In this document: positions 52,601 to 61,509 of the stretch, piece after piece
How the letters are laid out: each line of letters begins with the position of its first letter
How positions within the stretch are numbered: position 1 is the first letter of the stretch
Assembly (NCBI RefSeq): GCF_000661955.1
Contig: NZ_CP007597.1
Span: 672,912 to 736,911, forward strand
Source of the DNA: Stenotrophomonas rhizophila
Lineage (GTDB): Bacteria; Pseudomonadota; Gammaproteobacteria; Xanthomonadales; Xanthomonadaceae
DNA: 64,000 nt
Direction: 5' to 3'
The notes under the pieces: model-generated
What the model was told of the DNA's origin: nothing
Database searches by the model: none
Seen by the model: only the letters and a program-made list of their open reading frames with translations
Program-made: the position numbers and the translations under genes

Positions 52601-53893
52601 ATGTCTGCCGTGCCTGCTGCCTCCGCGCGTTCGAGCGTGCTTACTTCGATCCTGATCATCGGCGTGCTGTTCTTCCTGATCGGTTTCTTCACCTGGCTCA
52701 ACGGGCCGTTGATCACCTTCGTCAAACTGGCCTTCGAGCTGGACGAGGTCGGCGCCTTCCTGGTGCTGATGGTGTTCTACCTGTCCTACTTCTTCCTGGC
52801 GCTGCCGGCCTCGTGGATCCTCAAGCGCACCGGCATGAAGAAGGGCTTGAGCCTGAGCCTGCTGGTGATGGCCGCCGGCGCGGTGGTGTTTGCCCACTTC
52901 GCCCAGCAGCGCTGGTACCCGGGGGCGCTCAGCGGCCTGTTCATCATCGGTAGTGGGCTGGCCCTGCTGCAGACCGCAGTGAACCCGTACATCAGCATCC
53001 TGGGCCCGATCGAGACCGCGGCGCGGCGCATCGCGCTGATGGGCATCTGCAACAAGATCGCCGGCATGCTGGCCCCGGTGCTGATCGGCACGCTGGTGCT
53101 GCATGGCATCGGCGACCTGGACGCGCAGGTGAAAGTGGCCGATGCGGCCACCAAGACCGTGCTGCTGGATACCTTCGCCGCCAAGATCCAGATGCCCTAC
53201 ATGGCCATGGCCGGGCTGCTGGTGGTGCTGGCGGTGGGCGTGCTGTTCTCGCCGCTGCCCGAACTGAAAACCGCCGAAGCCAACGCCACCCCGGCGCGCG
53301 CGCCCGGCACCGCCGAACGCACCAGCATCTTCCAGTTCCCGCACCTGTGGCTGGGCGTGCTGTGCCTGTTCGTGTACGTGGGCGTGGAGGTGATGGCCGG
53401 CGATGCGATCGGCACCTACGGCCACGGCTTCGACCTGCCGCTGGACCAGACCAAGATGTTCACCTCGATCACCCTGGGCGCGATGCTGGTCGGCTACCTG
53501 GCCGGGCTGGCGTTGATCCCGCACGTGGTTTCGCAGTCGCGCTACCTGAGCGTCTCGGCAGTGCTGGGCGTGGTGTTCTGCATCGGCGCACTGCTCAGCC
53601 ACGGCTACGTGTCGGTGGGCTTCGTGGCCGCGCTGGGCTTTGCCAACGCCATGATGTGGCCGGCGATCTTCCCGCTGGCCATCCGCGGCCTGGGGCGGTT
53701 CACCGAAACCGGCTCGGCGCTGCTGGTGATGGCCATTGCCGGCGGCGCGATCATTCCGCAGGCCTTTGCCGTGCTCAAGCAGCACTTCGACTTCCAGTGG
53801 GTGTTCGCCGGGCTGATGGTGCCGTGCTACCTGTACATCCTGTTCTATTCGGTGCGCGGCCATCGGGCCGGCCTGCCCCGCGACGGCCAGTGA
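52601..53893 (+). CDS. nagP: N-acetylglucosamine MFS permease NagP
   Basis: 430 residues, twelve transmembrane helices, FucP-like major facilitator family. G-F-F-T-W-L-N-G-P-L-I in helix 1, Q-T-A-V-N-P-Y in helix 5 and G-V-E-V-M-A-G-D in helix 7 are family hallmarks of FucP/NagP transporters. Proton-coupled uptake of NAG across the inner membrane. CAGGAGC ribosome site. First gene of the plus-strand nagP-nagR-nagB-II-nagA-nagX operon. Confidence 0.92.
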   Translation: MSAVPAASARSSVLTSILIIGVLFFLIGFFTWLNGPLITFVKLAFELDEVGAFLVLMVFYLSYFFLALPASWILKRTGMKKGLSLSLLVMAAGAVVFAHFAQQRWYPGALSGLFIIGSGLALLQTAVNPYISILGPIETAARRIALMGICNKIAGMLAPVLIGTLVLHGIGDLDAQVKVADAATKTVLLDTFAAKIQMPYMAMAGLLVVLAVGVLFSPLPELKTAEANATPARAPGTAERTSIFQFPHLWLGVLCLFVYVGVEVMAGDAIGTYGHGFDLPLDQTKMFTSITLGAMLVGYLAGLALIPHVVSQSRYLSVSAVLGVVFCIGALLSHGYVSVGFVAALGFANAMMWPAIFPLAIRGLGRFTETGSALLVMAIAGGAIIPQAFAVLKQHFDFQWVFAGLMVPCYLYILFYSVRGHRAGLPRDGQ

Positions 53894-53935
53894 TCGGCGA
53901 TCATGGACGTCCAACCGGACCGGCAGGAAAAGAGC

Positions 53936-55003
53936 ATGCGCAGAGCGACCATCAAGGATGTGGCTGAGCGGGCCAAGGTGTCGCTGAAGACGGTATCGCG
54001 GGTCATCAACAACGAGCCGTCGGTGATGCAGGCCACCCGCGCGCGCGTCCTGCGCGCGATCGCCGAGCTGGATTACGAGCCCGATCCCGCCGCGCGCAAC
54101 CTGCGCACCGGCACCACGCTGGTGGTCGGGCTGGTCTACGACAACCCCAACCCGTACCACATCATCGGCGTGCAGAACGGTGTGCTGGCGGCCTGCCGCG
54201 AGACCGGCTTCGGGTTGCAGATCCATCCCTGCGATTCCAGTTCGCCGATGCTGGCCGAAGAGCTGGCCGACTGGGTGCAGCGTTCGCGCCTGGCCGGGCT
54301 GGTACTGACCGCGCCGATGTCCGAACGCCGCGACCTGGTGGCGGCGTTGACGGCACGCGGCATCAAGCTGGTGCGCATCATCGCCGCCACCGCCGACCCC
54401 GAAGACGGCGCGTGCGTGTTCGTCGATGACCGCGAAGCGGCCTATGAAATCACTGAGCATTTGATCCAGCTGGGCCACCAGCGCATCGGCTTCCTGTGGG
54501 GCGGCACCTCGCACCGGTCCAGCGGCGAACGCTATGCCGGCTACGAAGCGGCGCTGCGCGACTACGGCATGAGCATCGACAAGCACCTGGTGGTGCAGGG
54601 CGACTACACCTTCGACGACGGCTTCCGCGGCGCACGCCGGCTGCTGGCGCTGCGCGAACCGCCCACCGCGATCTTCGGCTCCAACGATGAAATCGCCGCC
54701 GGCGTGCTGGCCGCGGCCAAGTCGGCGGGCATGAACGTGCCTTACGACCTGTCCATTGCCGGCTTCGAGGACAGCCCGTTCTCGCGCCAGTCGTGGCCGC
54801 CGCTGACCACCGCCAAGCAGGCCACCGAAGACATCGCCCGGCATGCGGCGCGGTTGCTGATCGCCCAGCTGCGCAGCGATGCCTACGACGACGCACCGCT
54901 GCAGCTGCAGAACCAGGGCTTCGTGCCGCAGCTGGTGGTGCGTGGTTCCACCGCGCCGATGCGCCCGACCGGCGCGCGCCCTCCTTCCCCTGAAACCACC
55001 TGA
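53936..55003 (+). CDS. nagR: LacI-family transcriptional regulator NagR
   Basis: 355 residues. N-terminal LacI helix-turn-helix (T-I-K-D-V-A-E-R-A-K-V-S, then T-V-S-R-V-I-N-N) and periplasmic-binding-like effector domain (D-N-P-N-P-Y-H, F-V-D-D, C-terminal G-F-E-D-S-P-F-S-R-Q). In xanthomonads NagR represses NAG genes; it probably binds the two TGACAACG palindromes upstream of nagP and the kinase gene. An AGGAAA site precedes the ATG at 53936; the in-frame ATG at 53903 lacks one. Part of the nag operon. Confidence 0.92.
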   Translation: MRRATIKDVAERAKVSLKTVSRVINNEPSVMQATRARVLRAIAELDYEPDPAARNLRTGTTLVVGLVYDNPNPYHIIGVQNGVLAACRETGFGLQIHPCDSSSPMLAEELADWVQRSRLAGLVLTAPMSERRDLVAALTARGIKLVRIIAATADPEDGACVFVDDREAAYEITEHLIQLGHQRIGFLWGGTSHRSSGERYAGYEAALRDYGMSIDKHLVVQGDYTFDDGFRGARRLLALREPPTAIFGSNDEIAAGVLAAAKSAGMNVPYDLSIAGFEDSPFSRQSWPPLTTAKQATEDIARHAARLLIAQLRSDAYDDAPLQLQNQGFVPQLVVRGSTAPMRPTGARPPSPETT

Positions 55004-55009
55004 GTTCCC

Positions 55010-56038
55010 ATGTCCCTGCCTGCTCCCCACGACACCCTGATGTACCGCGAAGCCGCCGAAGCTGCCGACGTGATTGCCGCGCAGTTCGCGCGCAACCAGG
55101 TGGCGGTGGAAACGCTGGTCGCCAGCCTGCGCGCGGCGCCGCCGCCGTTCGTGGTGACCTGCGCGCGGGGCAGCTCGGACCATGCCGCCACCTACGCCAA
55201 GTACCTGCTGGAAACCCGGCTGGGCCTGGTCACCGCGTCGGCCTCGCCGTCGGTGGGCTCGGTCTACGAAGCGCCGCTGAAACTGCGGGGCGCGCTGTAC
55301 ATCGTCATTTCGCAGTCGGGCAAGAGCCCGGACCTGCTGCGCAACGCCGAGGCCGCGCGCGCGGCCGGTGCGCGCGTGGTGGCGCTGGTGAACGTGGAGG
55401 ATTCGCCGCTGGCGCAGCTGGCCGAAACGGTGATCCCGCTCGGGGCCGGTGCCGAACGCAGCGTGGCGGCGACCAAGAGCTACCTGGCCTCGTTGTCGGC
55501 GATCCTGCAGCTGGTGGCCTACTGGAGCCAGGACGCGGCACTGATCGCCGCACTCCGGGCGCTGCCCGATGCGCTGCGCCAGGCCTGGAACAGCGACTGG
55601 TCGGCGCTGACCGACGGCCTGGTGCCGGCGCACAACCTGTTCGTGCTCGGCCGTGGCCTGGGCCTGGGCGCGGCCCAGGAAGCCGCGCTGAAGTTCAAGG
55701 AAACCTGCGGCCTGCATGCCGAAGCCTACAGCTCGGCCGAAGTGAAGCATGGCCCGATGGCGCTGGTGGGCCCGGGCTTCCCGGTGCTGGCGTTTGCCCA
55801 GCCCGATGAAACCGGCGCGGGCACCCGCGCGGTGCTGAAGGAGTTTGGCGCGCGCGACGCGCAGGTGTGGCTGGCCGACGTCGATGGCGACCTTGCACTG
55901 CCGGTTGCCCCGCACCCGGCCTGCGCACCGCTGCTTACCGTGCAGGCGTTCTATCGTGCGATCAACGCACTGGCGCTGCGCCGCGGGCACAACCCGGACC
56001 TGCCGCCGCATCTGAACAAGGTGACGGAAACCGTCTGA
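55010..56038 (+). CDS. nagB-II: SIS-domain glucosamine-6-phosphate deaminase NagB-II
   Basis: 342 residues with two SIS domains. C-A-R-G-S-S-D-H-A-A and S-Q-S-G-K-S-P-D in the first, G-R-G-L-G and A-E-V-K-H-G-P in the second resemble the isomerase half of glucosamine-6-P synthase, but the N-terminal glutaminase domain is absent, as in NagB-II deaminases that convert glucosamine-6-P to fructose-6-P and ammonia. Its stop overlaps nagA by one base (TGATG). Confidence 0.92.
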   Translation: MSLPAPHDTLMYREAAEAADVIAAQFARNQVAVETLVASLRAAPPPFVVTCARGSSDHAATYAKYLLETRLGLVTASASPSVGSVYEAPLKLRGALYIVISQSGKSPDLLRNAEAARAAGARVVALVNVEDSPLAQLAETVIPLGAGAERSVAATKSYLASLSAILQLVAYWSQDAALIAALRALPDALRQAWNSDWSALTDGLVPAHNLFVLGRGLGLGAAQEAALKFKETCGLHAEAYSSAEVKHGPMALVGPGFPVLAFAQPDETGAGTRAVLKEFGARDAQVWLADVDGDLALPVAPHPACAPLLTVQAFYRAINALALRRGHNPDLPPHLNKVTETV

Positions 56039-57186
56039 TGAAAACCGTCCTGCGCAATGCCCGGATCCTGGCCGGCGATGAGTTCCGCGACGACCTGGCG
56101 GTCGTCATCGAAGACGGTCGCATCACTGCGCTGGTGTCCGACGCGGCCCCGCAACTGGGCAGCGCCGACGAACAGGTGGACCTGGGCGGCGGCTGGCTGC
56201 TGCCGGGCTTCATCGACGCGCAGGTCAACGGTGGCGGCGGCGTGCTGTTCAACAACACGCCCGACGTGGACAGCCTGCGCACGCTGGCAGCCGCGCACCG
56301 TCGCTTTGGCACCACCGGGCTGCTGCCCACGCTGATCAGCGACGACGTGCAGGTGATGCGCCGCGCGATCGACGCCACCCGCGCGGCCATCGCGCAGGGC
56401 GTGCCCGGCGTGCTCGGCATCCACCTGGAAGGCCCGTACATCGCGCCGGCGCGCAAGGGCACGCACGACGCCAACAAATTCCGCGTGCCCGACGCCGACG
56501 AGATCGCGATGGCGGCCTCGCTCGACAACGGCGTGACGCTGTTGACGCTGGCCCCCGAACGGGTGCCGCTGGAGAGCATCCGCGCGCTGGTCGAACGCGG
56601 CGTGATCGTGGCCGCCGGGCATACCGCCGCCAGTTACGAAGAAGCGCGCGCCGGGCTGGATGCGGGCATCCGCGGTTTCACCCATCTGTACAACGCGATG
56701 TCGCCGTTGACCGGGCGCGAGCCGGGTGCGGTGGGCGCGGCGCTGGAAGACCGCGACAGCTGGATCGGCATCATCGCCGACGGCGTGCACGTGCACCCGG
56801 CCAGCCTGCGCGTGGCGCTGGCGGCCAAGCCGCGCGGCAAGGTGATGCTGGTCACCGACGCGATGCCGCCGGTGGGTGCCGACAGCCCCAGCTATGAGCT
56901 GTATGGCGAAGTGATCACGGCCGTGGACGGCGTGGTGCGCAATGCCGCCGGTTCGCTGGCGGGCTCGGCGCTGGACATGGCCACGGCGGTGCGCAACGCG
57001 GTGCACCTGCTTGGCCTGCCGCTGGACGAGGCCGCACGTATGGCCTCGCGTTACCCGGCGCAGTTCCTCAATCTGGACGACCGCTTGGGCGAGATCGCCG
57101 AGGGCTACCAGGCCGACCTGGTGCTGCTCGACGACGCGCTGCAGGTGCGCGCCACCTGGATTGCCGGCGAGCGCGAGGACGCATGA
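56038..57186 (+). CDS. nagA: N-acetylglucosamine-6-phosphate deacetylase NagA
   Basis: 382 residues, amidohydrolase fold. Removes acetate from NAG-6-P. Metal and substrate motifs: H-L-E-G-P-Y (metal Glu), A-G-H-T-A (His), H-L-Y-N-A-M-S (His) and V-T-D-A-M (catalytic Asp). Coupled to nagB-II (one-base overlap) and to nagX (ATGA), so deacetylation, deamination and the acetyltransferase-like step are co-translated. Confidence 0.95.
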   Translation: MKTVLRNARILAGDEFRDDLAVVIEDGRITALVSDAAPQLGSADEQVDLGGGWLLPGFIDAQVNGGGGVLFNNTPDVDSLRTLAAAHRRFGTTGLLPTLISDDVQVMRRAIDATRAAIAQGVPGVLGIHLEGPYIAPARKGTHDANKFRVPDADEIAMAASLDNGVTLLTLAPERVPLESIRALVERGVIVAAGHTAASYEEARAGLDAGIRGFTHLYNAMSPLTGREPGAVGAALEDRDSWIGIIADGVHVHPASLRVALAAKPRGKVMLVTDAMPPVGADSPSYELYGEVITAVDGVVRNAAGSLAGSALDMATAVRNAVHLLGLPLDEAARMASRYPAQFLNLDDRLGEIAEGYQADLVLLDDALQVRATWIAGEREDA

Positions 57187-58250
57187 CCGCCTCCCCATCG
57201 CCACGCATGGGCTCGATCGATGCCCTGCGCGGGCTGACCGTGGCGGCGATGCTGCTGGTCAACAACCCCGGCGACTGGGGCCATGTGTATGCACCGCTGC
57301 TGCATGCGGACTGGCACGGCTTCACGCCCACCGACCTGATCTTCCCGCTGTTCCTGTTCATTGCCGGCGTGTCGATGGCCTTCAGCCTGTCGCCGCGCGC
57401 GGGCGAGCCGGCGTTGCGCCCGGCCCTGCGCAGTGGCCTGCTGCAGCGTGCGCTGCGCATCGCGGTGGCCGGCGCGGTGCTGCACCTGCTGGCGTGGTGG
57501 CTGATGGACCTGCCGGCCTACCGGCTGTGGGGCGTGCTGCAGCGGATCGCGTTGTGCGTGGCGGTGGTCGGGCTGCTGGCGATCCAGACGCGCGCGCGCA
57601 CGCAATGGGCGGTGCTGGTCGGGCTGCTCCTTGCGTACGCGGCGATCCTGCTGGGGGCCGATTCGCTGGCACCGTGGGTCAACCCGGCCAGCCGCCTGGA
57701 TACGACGTTGTTCGCGCCGTTCCTTTACAAGTACGACCCGCTGACCGGGCTCGGCCACGACCCCGAAGGGCTGCTGAGCAGCCTGGGCGCGCTCGCCAGC
57801 ACGCTGCTGGGGCTGCGTGCGGGCGCGTGGCTGCGGGCGGGGCAGGTGGGTGGGCTGGCGGCGCTGGCAACGGCATGCCTGCTCCTGGGCGGCGTGGCCG
57901 CGCTGTGGCTGCCCCTCAACAAGCAGCTGTGGACCCCCAGTTTCGTGCTGTGGACGGGCGGGCTGTCGGTGGCGGCCTTGCTGCTGGCCCACCTGCTGGT
58001 GGATCGCTGGGGTGCGCCGGCACTGGGCCGACGCTTCGGCGTCAACGCCATTGCCGCCTACCTCGGCTCGTCGGCGATGGCCCTGCTGCTGATGGCCAGC
58101 GGCGCGTGGGGATGGTTGTACCAGACGCTGTCGGCGCTGCTGCCGACAGCCCCCGCACTGGCCTCGCTGCTGTGTGCGCTGGGCTTCGTGATGGTGTGGT
58201 GGGGCGTGGTGTGGGCGCTGGACGCGCGGCGCATCTACCTCAAAATCTAG
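57183..58250 (+). CDS. nagX: NagX, heparan-alpha-glucosaminide N-acetyltransferase-like membrane protein
   Basis: 355 residues, about ten transmembrane helices, DUF5009/HGSNAT-like. Starts with S-I-D-A-L-R-G-L-T-V-A-A-M-L-L-V-N-N-P-G, the family signature; F-T-P-T-D-L-I-F-P-L-F-L-F and S-L-G-A-L-A-S-T-L-L-G follow. Often linked to nag operons in Xanthomonadales and Shewanella but its exact reaction is unproven; it may acetylate amino sugars or oligosaccharides. Last gene of the nag operon. Confidence 0.9.
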   Translation: MTASPSPRMGSIDALRGLTVAAMLLVNNPGDWGHVYAPLLHADWHGFTPTDLIFPLFLFIAGVSMAFSLSPRAGEPALRPALRSGLLQRALRIAVAGAVLHLLAWWLMDLPAYRLWGVLQRIALCVAVVGLLAIQTRARTQWAVLVGLLLAYAAILLGADSLAPWVNPASRLDTTLFAPFLYKYDPLTGLGHDPEGLLSSLGALASTLLGLRAGAWLRAGQVGGLAALATACLLLGGVAALWLPLNKQLWTPSFVLWTGGLSVAALLLAHLLVDRWGAPALGRRFGVNAIAAYLGSSAMALLLMASGAWGWLYQTLSALLPTAPALASLLCALGFVMVWWGVVWALDARRIYLKI

Positions 58251-58368
58251 GATGGGCGTCCCGTACGTTTACCCGCCCATCACGGCGCGGCGGCAAAAGT
58301 ACTGACGCCGGTCTGCGTAGAAGCACTGGGCCGTTGCCGTACCCCCTCTTGTTGAACAGGAAAGGCGT

Positions 58369-61362
58369 ATGCGCTCGATGCCCGTTTCGCCGGCACGCAC
58401 CGTGCTGGCAGACCGTATTTCACATTGGCTGCGTCGGGGCTGTGGGGGCGCGCTGGGTACGGTCCTGCTGGCCGGTACCGCGCCGGCCTGGGCCGGCTGT
58501 GACAACCCCGCGCCCGGTCAGGGCCAGACAGTGACCTGCTCGACCGCAGCGCCCAATCCGGATCCGGTGCCGATCATCACCGCCGGCGGCGCGTCCAACA
58601 CCACGGTCAACGTGCTGACCAACGCGCAGCTCGGTATCGCCAGCGGCAATGCCATCACCGTGCAGGCCGGCACCGGGCATGTCATCAACAACAATGGCAG
58701 CATCATCGCCAACGCCGGCCGCGCGCTGCAGCTCAACGGGGCCACCTACCTGGTCAACCGCGGCACCATTGCCGGCAGCACGGGCGGGGTCGTGTCCGGT
58801 GCCGGCAACGACCGCATCGACATGCTCGGCGGCAGCATCCAGGGCGGCGTGCTGCAGGGCGCAGGCAACGACGCGCTGGTGATCCGCGACGGCGTGATCG
58901 ACAGCGTCGACCAGGGCGATGGCGAGGACAGCCTGGAGATCAGCGGCGGCAGCGTGACCGGCACGGTGCAGCAGGGCTCGGGCATCGACACCTTCCTGAT
59001 GACCGGCGGCAGCATCGGCGCGCTGCTGCAGGGCGATGCGCTGGACCGCTTCCGCATGACCGGCGGCCGCATCGTCGGCGCGTTCGACGATGGCGACTAC
59101 GCCGAAATGACCGGCGGCCGCATCGGCCGGGTCAACATGAAGCTGGACGACAACACCTTCCTGATGTCCGGCGGCACCATCGACGGCAACCTGGTGACCG
59201 GTTTCGGTCGCGACACCATCGTGCTGTCCGACGGCTACATCGGCGGCAACATCAGCGTGAGTGGCGGCGACGACGCGGTGACCATCACCGGCGGCACCGT
59301 GCGCGGCGAGATCCGGCTGAGCTTCGGCAACGACAGCCTGACCTGGAACGGCGGCGGCGTGGTGCACGGCGCCATCGATTTCGGCGAAGGCGATGACGTC
59401 GCGCAGCTGACCAACCTCAACAGCGCCCACCTGGGCGCACTGCCGGTGTTCGACGCTGGGCTGGGCAACGACGTGCTCGGCTTCGACAACGTCAAGACCG
59501 GCGGCGTGGCGCGCTTTGCCAACTGGGAACAGGTGGCGCTGCGCGACGACACCCAGCTGGCCTTCGACGGCACCCTGGTGCTGGGCGACAGCGCCAGCGG
59601 CACCGGCCGCCTGGACATCGATGCCACCAGCGCGGTGTTCGGCGGTGGCAGCAACGGCGGCGTCGCACCGTTCACGACCGGGCAGCTGGCCACGCTCACC
59701 AACGCCGGCCGCATCGATCTGAGCAACGGCGGCGGCGTGGGCGACACCTTCACCGTGGTCGGCAATTACGTCGGCAATGGCGGCGCGCTGTATCTCAACA
59801 CGGTGCTGGGCGATGACAGTTCGGCGTCGGACAAGCTGGTGATCTCCACCGGCAGCGCCAGCGGCACCACCGGCGTCGGCATCCTCAACGCCGGCGGCGC
59901 CGGTGCGTCCACCGTGGCTGACGGCATCCTGGTGGTGCAGGCGATCAACGGCGCCACCACCGCGCCCACCGCGTTCGCGCTGTACAACCCGGTCGCCGCC
60001 GGTGCGTACGAGTACTTCCTGTTCAAGGGCGGGGTCAGCGGCGGCACGGCCGAGAACTGGTACCTGCGCTCGACCCTGGTGGCCAGCGTCACCCCCGCAC
60101 CCGCGCCGCCCCCGGGCGGGGGCACCACGTTGCCACCGCCGCCGCCGGACAGTACCGGCACGCCGCCGGTCGACCTGCCGCCTGCACCGCCGCCGCCGCC
60201 GGACGTCAATCCGCCGGATGATCCCAACCCGGCCGCACCCGAGCCGGCCCCGCCGCCCGAGCCGGCCGATCCCGCCGACGTCGCGCCGCCCAGCATCGAT
60301 ACCCCGCCGCCGGTGCCCACCGACGTGGCCGGGGTGCCCGGGCCGCTGGCGGTGCCGCCCACGCCCGGTGCGCGCCCCGCGCAGGGCGACATCATTCCGT
60401 TGTACCGCTTCGAGACCGGCTTGTACTCGGTGGTGCCGCCGCTGCTGCGCGAAACCAGCCTGGCCAGCCTGGGCACCTTCCACGAACGGCAGGGCGAGCA
60501 GCGTCTGCTGGCCGGGCAGGGCGGCGTGCGTGCGGCCTGGGCGCGGCTGGTGGGGCAGAGCCACGAACAGCAGTGGGACGGCGACGCGCAGCCCGGCTTC
60601 GATGGCGATATCCAAGGCATTCAGGCCGGCCTGGACCTGTATGCCAACGCGGCCGATAGCCATCGCGACCAGTTCGGCGTATTCGTCGGGCGCACCCGCG
60701 CGCAGGGCAACGTGACCGGTTTTGCGATCGGCTGGGAAAACGTCGCGGTGGGCCGCACGCGGCTGGATGACAAACACGTGGGCCTGTACTGGACCCGCGC
60801 CGGCAGCGCCGGTGGCTACCTGGACGCGGTGGTGATGCAGAGCCGCTACGACGGCGACGCAACGTCCTCGCGCGGGCTGGGCATCGACGTGCGCGGCGAT
60901 GGCACCACCGCCTCGCTGGAAGTGGGCAAGCCGCTGCTGCGGTTCGGGCAGAGTGCGTGGTGGCTGGAACCCCAGCTGCAGGTGATCTGGCAGCGCACGT
61001 CGGTGGACGATGCCGGCGACGCGGTGTCCGCGCTGCGCTTTGACAACGACAACGCCTGGACCGGACGCGTCGGCCTGCGCCTGGCTGCCGACTACGACAT
61101 TGCCGGCAACGGCTGGCAGCCGTACATCAAGCTCAATTACTGGCAGACCCTGGACGGCGAGGACCGCATCGATTTCGACAGCAATCGCATCCTCAACCAG
61201 CAGGATGCGCGTGCGCTGGAAGTGGGCGTGGGCGTGGTGGCGCGTTTCAACAGCAACGTCAGCGCGTTTGCGGTAGCCGATTACACACGTGACCTCGAAA
61301 GCAGCGCACGCAAGGAACGCAAGGTGATAGAAGGCAATATCGGGCTGCGGCTGGACTGGTAG
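58369..61362 (+). CDS. autotransporter with repetitive passenger domain
   Basis: 997 residues. An extended signal region (residues 1 to about 43, ending P-A-W-A-G) leads to a ~600-residue passenger made of beta-helix-like repeats: about 10 copies of a ~20-residue unit with the pattern G-G-x-I/V-x-G-x-(8-10)-D, at residues ~140-350. Then follow a Pro/Ala/Asp-rich linker (about residues 565-665) and a C-terminal autotransporter barrel (from about residue 700, ending L-R-L-D-W with the terminal aromatic). A type Va secretion product, perhaps an adhesin. ACAGGAAAGG ribosome site. It follows nagX by 118 bases with a hairpin between, so it is probably separately transcribed. Confidence 0.88.
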   Translation: MRSMPVSPARTVLADRISHWLRRGCGGALGTVLLAGTAPAWAGCDNPAPGQGQTVTCSTAAPNPDPVPIITAGGASNTTVNVLTNAQLGIASGNAITVQAGTGHVINNNGSIIANAGRALQLNGATYLVNRGTIAGSTGGVVSGAGNDRIDMLGGSIQGGVLQGAGNDALVIRDGVIDSVDQGDGEDSLEISGGSVTGTVQQGSGIDTFLMTGGSIGALLQGDALDRFRMTGGRIVGAFDDGDYAEMTGGRIGRVNMKLDDNTFLMSGGTIDGNLVTGFGRDTIVLSDGYIGGNISVSGGDDAVTITGGTVRGEIRLSFGNDSLTWNGGGVVHGAIDFGEGDDVAQLTNLNSAHLGALPVFDAGLGNDVLGFDNVKTGGVARFANWEQVALRDDTQLAFDGTLVLGDSASGTGRLDIDATSAVFGGGSNGGVAPFTTGQLATLTNAGRIDLSNGGGVGDTFTVVGNYVGNGGALYLNTVLGDDSSASDKLVISTGSASGTTGVGILNAGGAGASTVADGILVVQAINGATTAPTAFALYNPVAAGAYEYFLFKGGVSGGTAENWYLRSTLVASVTPAPAPPPGGGTTLPPPPPDSTGTPPVDLPPAPPPPPDVNPPDDPNPAAPEPAPPPEPADPADVAPPSIDTPPPVPTDVAGVPGPLAVPPTPGARPAQGDIIPLYRFETGLYSVVPPLLRETSLASLGTFHERQGEQRLLAGQGGVRAAWARLVGQSHEQQWDGDAQPGFDGDIQGIQAGLDLYANAADSHRDQFGVFVGRTRAQGNVTGFAIGWENVAVGRTRLDDKHVGLYWTRAGSAGGYLDAVVMQSRYDGDATSSRGLGIDVRGDGTTASLEVGKPLLRFGQSAWWLEPQLQVIWQRTSVDDAGDAVSALRFDNDNAWTGRVGLRLAADYDIAGNGWQPYIKLNYWQTLDGEDRIDFDSNRILNQQDARALEVGVGVVARFNSNVSAFAVADYTRDLESSARKERKVIEGNIGLRLDW

Positions 61363-61509
61363 GGCGACGGCCGGTAGCGATCCGTGGCGGCACGCTGGAC
61401 GGAACCGGCGATGCGGTGGCATGCGTCGCTGGTTATGCGAACGGCGCACTGTACCAATGCCCGCGTGCAGCGCTAAGCTGCGGCCTCTTCACTACACGGA
61501 TGTAGCACG

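Noticed and set aside
52322..56011. Minus-strand frame of 1,229 codons opposite nagP, nagR and nagB-II
   Set aside because: It mirrors three well-supported plus-strand genes, has a His/Gln/Arg-rich shadow composition and no domain.
58420..61449. Minus-strand frame of 1,009 codons opposite the autotransporter
   Set aside because: Its repetitive His/Ala/Val composition is the antisense of the passenger repeats; the plus frame has signal, linker and barrel.
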